Part shown: positions 21,572-25,127 of the stretch, one piece after another | Layout of the letters: each line of letters opens with the position of its first letter | Numbering within the stretch: position 1 is the stretch's first letter | DNA from: Ruminococcus flavefaciens | GTDB lineage: Bacteria; Bacillota; Clostridia; Oscillospirales; Ruminococcaceae | NCBI GenBank assembly: GCA_002310115.1 | Contig: DBYI01000022.1 | Coordinates: 182,155-207,281, forward strand | Length of the DNA stretch: 25,127 nucleotides | Direction of reading: 5' to 3' | Position numbers and translations under genes: made by a program | Notes under the pieces: model-generated | The model's input: only the letters and a program-made list of their open reading frames with translations | What the model was told of the DNA's origin: nothing | Databases searched by the model: none

Positions 21572-23866
21572 TTATTCCATGCCTTTCAGCACTTCTACCA
21601 TGTCTATCCCCTTTATCCTGCGCGAGAACAGGAAGCTTACAAGTACGGACACAGTCATCACGAATATTGCTGAAATTAAGAATGTTGTCGGCGCAATATA
21701 GCAGGGCCAGTCTATGGCGTCACCGTTGGAATCCATCATCGTCTGCAGTGGCAAACGTCCGAGAGGAATTCCGCATATAACTCCTATTATCGACAGCCAT
21801 AAATTCTGTGTGGATAGAAGTCTGCGTATTGCACTGCTCTTGAAGCCGAGGACTTTCAAAGTTGCAAACTCTTTTTCACGCTCGTTGAAGGACAGATTTC
21901 CAGAATTATAGAGAACTATAACTATAAGCAGAGTCGAGAATATCACCATGAAGTACACAAGTAGATTCATTATTTCCATCATCTTATCGAAAGCGGCTAT
22001 CAGGTCTTTCATGCTGTGGACTGCGGAAACACAGTCATTATTGGCGATATTTTCGCAACCATTTTTTGAAACAAGCATAACGGGACGGAAGTCTATTCCT
22101 GCGGCTTCGTAGTCCTCACGTAGCATTGTTATACCTGTTATATTAGGGTGACGAGAGATAAGTCCTATCCTGCTCTCGTTCCATTTGCTACCTGTTGCGG
22201 TTTTCCAATACACCTTGTCGCCCTCGGACAGTCCCAGCTTTTTCGCTTGTTTCATGGTAAGCGCGACTGAGCCTTTAGGGATAGGCGTTGTATTCAGTTC
22301 CGTATCGGAAACGCAGTACAGCTGCTTACCCTCGGTAACTGCAAGCTTGCAGCTTATGATACCGTCAGAAGTCGGATGCTCCTTTGCGGCAATGGACACA
22401 GCATCCATAGCAATAAGCTCGCCGTCGGTCTCAATTTTCAGTTCCTCAGCTTCTTCGGAAGTACAGCTGTCATTGAGAATGACCTGATACTTATAGTTCT
22501 GAATGTCATGGAAATACCAGTCACGGACATAATCAACGGTATCATACGCTCCGAGACCGAGCTCCATTATCATCATGCCCATGCAAGTACCGAAAACGCC
22601 CATAAATGCTCTCATTTTCGAGCGTGAGATATCTCGGAGATTGTATCTTACATTGAAGCCGAGCTTTTTCCAGAACGGCAGCTTCTCAAACACACAAGGC
22701 TTTGCAGTTTTCACAGCCGCAGGTCTGAGAGCTTCGGACGGATGAATTTTCAGTATCTGTTTGCAGCTGAAATAGGAAGTTCCCGTGCATATCAGGACAA
22801 GCACCGCCGCAACGATAATACTCTTGTAACTGAACCCAGGCTGCCAGCCGGGGAGCGTGTAGAATTGACTGAACATATTCACCATAAGTCTGCCGAATGT
22901 CAGTATACCGAGGATAATACCCAGTGCACAGCCTATGGCCGACAGCACAAAGCTGTAGCTGAGATAGTGAAACAGTATCTTGCGTTTCTTCATACCGAGG
23001 GCGTTGAGAGTACCTATTTCCGTTCTTTGCTGTGCTATCATTCGCTTCATGGTGGTGATGATTACAAGGAGTGCTATGGCGACAAACACGAATGAAAAAA
23101 TGTACGAAAAGCTGTCATGCTGTGCAAGCTCGTCCGAGAGCTGATACCAGCCGCGAATACTGTTTCTGTCAGCAAAATATGCGTAATTATCGTCAAGTGC
23201 CTTTGCGATTTTGTTCTCATAATCGAGTGCCTTGCCGTCACAGGTGAATATTATCTCATTACTTATACGCATTTCTTCGGGCAGGATTTTTTGCGATAAA
23301 TATGCAAATCCGATATTGTGGAAGTCGGTATCCGTATCAGTTGAAGCGCAGGCAAATTCATATTCGGGAGTGACGATAAGTCCCCTGACTTCTTTTTCAA
23401 TGTCCAGTCCCATAACGTGGACTGTGAATTTGTCACCGACTTTTATGCCCCATGTTTCTGCAAATCTGCTGAACAGCCACAAACCGTTTTCGTCGTTTAC
23501 ATCGAAGTCTGTACCGTCCACTGTTCTTGGTGTCGTAACACTAGTATTATTCTGAAAATAGCAGTACAATTCCGCTGTGTTATATTTTTCGTCTGCCTTT
23601 CCGAGAACCTCAGTGCGGAGCTGAGCATCGTTGATTCCGCTGATAGCTTCAATACTTTCAAGCTGTTTTTCACCAAAATCCGCACCGTATATCCAGCCGT
23701 CTGCAAAGTTGGAGCTGTTTTCAAAATCATTTCTTGCCTTGTTGCCGCCGATTACATTCGCCTGAAATCCCGTGTAGCACCACATTGCTATCAGCGACAA
23801 AAGCATTATGGAAAAGAACTGCGCAAGGTTGGCTTTGATGTCACGGAGCATTTTACGTCTTAGCAT
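21572..23866 (-). CDS. FtsX/MacB-type ABC transporter permease
   Basis: 764 residues. One N-terminal helix (about 15-33) is followed by a large extracellular domain (about 35-245), three helices (about 250-370), then a second repeat starting with ISRSKMRAFMGVFG, a second extracellular domain and three final helices (about 635-755). This duplicated FtsX layout is that of Firmicute exporters or mechanotransmission permeases that pair with a LolD/MacB-type ATPase. GAGGTAA overlaps the end of the ATPase gene, ten bases before ATG 23866, so the two are coupled. Cargo unknown; candidates are lipoproteins, peptides or a metallophore. Confidence 0.9.
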   Translation of the reverse strand: MLRRKMLRDIKANLAQFFSIMLLSLIAMWCYTGFQANVIGGNKARNDFENSSNFADGWIYGADFGEKQLESIEAISGINDAQLRTEVLGKADEKYNTAELYCYFQNNTSVTTPRTVDGTDFDVNDENGLWLFSRFAETWGIKVGDKFTVHVMGLDIEKEVRGLIVTPEYEFACASTDTDTDFHNIGFAYLSQKILPEEMRISNEIIFTCDGKALDYENKIAKALDDNYAYFADRNSIRGWYQLSDELAQHDSFSYIFSFVFVAIALLVIITTMKRMIAQQRTEIGTLNALGMKKRKILFHYLSYSFVLSAIGCALGIILGILTFGRLMVNMFSQFYTLPGWQPGFSYKSIIVAAVLVLICTGTSYFSCKQILKIHPSEALRPAAVKTAKPCVFEKLPFWKKLGFNVRYNLRDISRSKMRAFMGVFGTCMGMMIMELGLGAYDTVDYVRDWYFHDIQNYKYQVILNDSCTSEEAEELKIETDGELIAMDAVSIAAKEHPTSDGIISCKLAVTEGKQLYCVSDTELNTTPIPKGSVALTMKQAKKLGLSEGDKVYWKTATGSKWNESRIGLISRHPNITGITMLREDYEAAGIDFRPVMLVSKNGCENIANNDCVSAVHSMKDLIAAFDKMMEIMNLLVYFMVIFSTLLIVIVLYNSGNLSFNEREKEFATLKVLGFKSSAIRRLLSTQNLWLSIIGVICGIPLGRLPLQTMMDSNGDAIDWPCYIAPTTFLISAIFVMTVSVLVSFLFSRRIKGIDMVEVLKGME

Positions 23867-23876
23867 TGCCGTTACC

Positions 23877-24578
23877 TCACCACTCTATGTCGTTGACTGA
23901 CAGGGGATTATCGTTGGTCTTTATCGACTTTATCTTGCCGTTTCTCATGTGGATTATACGGTTGGCACACTTTGCGATATCCGCGTTGTGAGTAACGAGA
24001 ATGACCGTATTCCCATGTTCCGTTGACAGCCTTTGCAGCATATCAATGACAAGCTTTCCTGTTTCCGAATCAAGAGCTCCCGTCGGCTCATCACCGAGGA
24101 TTATCTTCGGATCTTTTGCAAGCGCTCTTGCAATGGAAACTCTCTGCTGCTGACCGCCTGACATCTGTGTGGGAAACTTGTTTTTCTGGTCAGCAAGACC
24201 CACACGTTCAAGCATTTCATCGGCACTAAGTGCGGATTTCTTAATATCCCTGACAAGAGCAACATTTTCGTACGCTGTCAGTCCTGGAAGTAGATTATAA
24301 AACTGGAATATAAAGCCGATAGTTTCGGCACGGTACTCCGAAAGCTGCCTATCGTTATATGATGATATTTCCTTACCGTCAACGATAACTTTACCATCTG
24401 TAGGAACATCCATACCTCCAAGCATATTTAGCACAGTCGATTTTCCTGCGCCCGATTGTCCAAGTATGACCACGAACTCTCCCTTTTCTATGGTAAAGTT
24501 CACATGATCGACAGCGACCTGTTTTCCCTCGCCTTTACCATAGATCTTCACTACATCTTTAAATTCTACTGTTGTCAT
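23877..24578 (-). CDS. MacB/LolD-type ABC transporter ATP-binding protein
   Basis: 233 residues. Walker A GQSGAGKST (40-48), Q-loop FIFQFYNLLPGLTAYENV with Q92, signature MSGGQQQR (139-146), Walker B IILGDEPTGALD (159-170) and H197. FQFYNLLP and GDEPTGALD mark the MacB/LolD/FtsE group. It powers the adjacent FtsX permease. GAGGGATAAAT precedes ATG 24578. It lies 36 bases after the DtxR-type gene with no promoter or terminator in between, so it is probably part of the same transcript. Confidence 0.95.
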   Translation of the reverse strand: MTTVEFKDVVKIYGKGEGKQVAVDHVNFTIEKGEFVVILGQSGAGKSTVLNMLGGMDVPTDGKVIVDGKEISSYNDRQLSEYRAETIGFIFQFYNLLPGLTAYENVALVRDIKKSALSADEMLERVGLADQKNKFPTQMSGGQQQRVSIARALAKDPKIILGDEPTGALDSETGKLVIDMLQRLSTEHGNTVILVTHNADIAKCANRIIHMRNGKIKSIKTNDNPLSVNDIEW

Positions 24579-24614
24579 ATTTATCCCTCATAGTTAGAGT
24601 GTACAAACAATATT

Positions 24615-25031
24615 TCAAAAAAATAATCCCTTTAACCCACCATTCTCTTGTGATACTATCTCAGGGTGATTATGAAGAAAGAAATCCAAAAGTGCTTCAT
24701 ATGACTCGTCACCCATACTGTGCTCCATTTTACAAGCATCGTTTTTTGCGTTTTCATCTTCGACTCCAAGATATCGGAGCATCATAAGGAAAAAATAATA
24801 CCTTCCTTTTATTTTTTTAGCCAGTTCTAAACCTTTTCTTGTCAGAATTATATTATAGTTATTGATACACTCGATATACCCTTCCTTTTCAAGCTCATGC
24901 ACAGCAATGCTAACTTTTGGTTTTGAAACTCCCAGCTCTCCGACGATATCAATGCCTCTTGCGCTGCCGCACGCTTCCTGAATTTTTAAAATGGTTCTGA
25001 GATAATTTTCAGTTTTTTCTTTTCCGAGCAT
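24615..25031 (-). CDS. DtxR/MntR-family metal-dependent regulator
   Basis: 138 residues. The N-terminal winged helix (TENYLRTILKI, then SARGIDIVGELGVSKPKVSIAVHELEKEGYI) and the dimerisation region with DACKMEHSM (98-106) identify the family. By alignment with DtxR, the primary site keeps C100, E103 and H104, but M10 is N9; the ancillary residues H79, E83 and H98 become Y78, L82 and K96. It has no SH3 domain. It is likely a metal-activated repressor; iron is favoured by the C/E/H ligands and the nearby feo genes. Its promoter has an operator (25073-25090), so autoregulation is probable. ATG 25031 follows AAAGGATG. Confidence 0.9.
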   Translation of the reverse strand: MLGKEKTENYLRTILKIQEACGSARGIDIVGELGVSKPKVSIAVHELEKEGYIECINNYNIILTRKGLELAKKIKGRYYFFLMMLRYLGVEDENAKNDACKMEHSMGDESYEALLDFFLHNHPEIVSQENGGLKGLFF

Positions 25032-25072
25032 CTAAGCACATCCTTTAAACCAATTGCATTACATTTTATATT

Positions 25073-25090
25073 TGTTAGTACATGATAACA
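25073..25090. promoter_or_regulatory. Putative autoregulatory operator of the DtxR-type gene
   Basis: Plus strand TGTTAG-TACATG-ATAACA, one mismatch to TGTTAG-N6-CTAACA. It lies ten bases downstream of the -10 box on the minus strand, over the transcribed start region. Confidence 0.65.
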
Positions 25091-25100
25091 TCCTAACTTA

Positions 25101-25127
25101 ATTATATCATAGATAAACTACCTTGTC
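25101..25127 (-). promoter_or_regulatory. Promoter of the DtxR-type operon (cut by window edge)
   Basis: Minus strand TATAAT (25106-25101) lies 17 bases after GACA, the last four bases of a -35 box whose first two bases fall outside the window. Confidence 0.65.

Noticed and set aside
22742..23095. Plus-strand frames across the FtsX permease
   Set aside because: Antisense shadows of a clear permease gene, with no ribosome sites or recognisable domains.

Overview
The window looks like a chromosomal segment of a gut or rumen Clostridia bacterium close to Ruminococcus (Oscillospiraceae). The reasons are a type I dockerin at the left edge, a sortase-type SPKTG anchor, a feoA-feoA-feoB cluster with DUF2325 and DUF3793 genes, a DUF6110 gene, and strong SigA-type promoters with AGGAG ribosome sites. 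Almost every gene is on the minus strand; enolase is the main exception. The identifications come from reading the sequence and recalling protein families; no database search was run.

Layout. (1) 1-3900, AT-rich: the 5' part of a polytopic DUF6311-type membrane protein with a C-terminal dockerin, two unrecognised small proteins, and an Isf-like iron-sulfur flavoprotein. (2) 3900-4755: an integration scar with a tyrosine-recombinase tail, a tRNA 3' fragment, a terminator, and direct and inverted repeats. (3) 4756-8102: a P1B-like metal ATPase, a DUF6110 protein and an AraC-family regulator. (4) 8104-12289: a module of DUF2325, DUF3793, flavodoxin, an SPKTG-anchored surface protein and a ferric-reductase-like membrane protein fused to an FMN-binding domain. 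(5) 12378-15491: feoA, feoA, feoB and a FeoB-associated Cys-rich peptide. (6) 15492-15879: a divergent control region, followed by eno on the plus strand. (7) 17240-25031: a minus-strand operon led by a DtxR-type regulator, then a MacB-like ABC exporter, a carboxyl methyltransferase, a GufA-type ZIP transporter, a broken ICMT-type methyltransferase gene, a tandem methyltransferase and an orphan half of an ECF-type ATPase.

How it fits together. A recurring palindrome, TGTTAG-N6-CTAACA, sits just downstream of the -10 boxes of feoA, DUF2325, eno and the DtxR-type gene, and directly upstream of feoB. The simplest reading is one iron- or manganese-responsive regulon: when metal is scarce it makes the Feo transporter, a flavodoxin, a surface protein and a membrane flavin/heme reductase. 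I infer that the last three form an extracellular Fe(III) or heme reduction route feeding Fe(II) to FeoB. The perfect operator at the eno promoter, followed by a structured leader RNA, is the least expected part.
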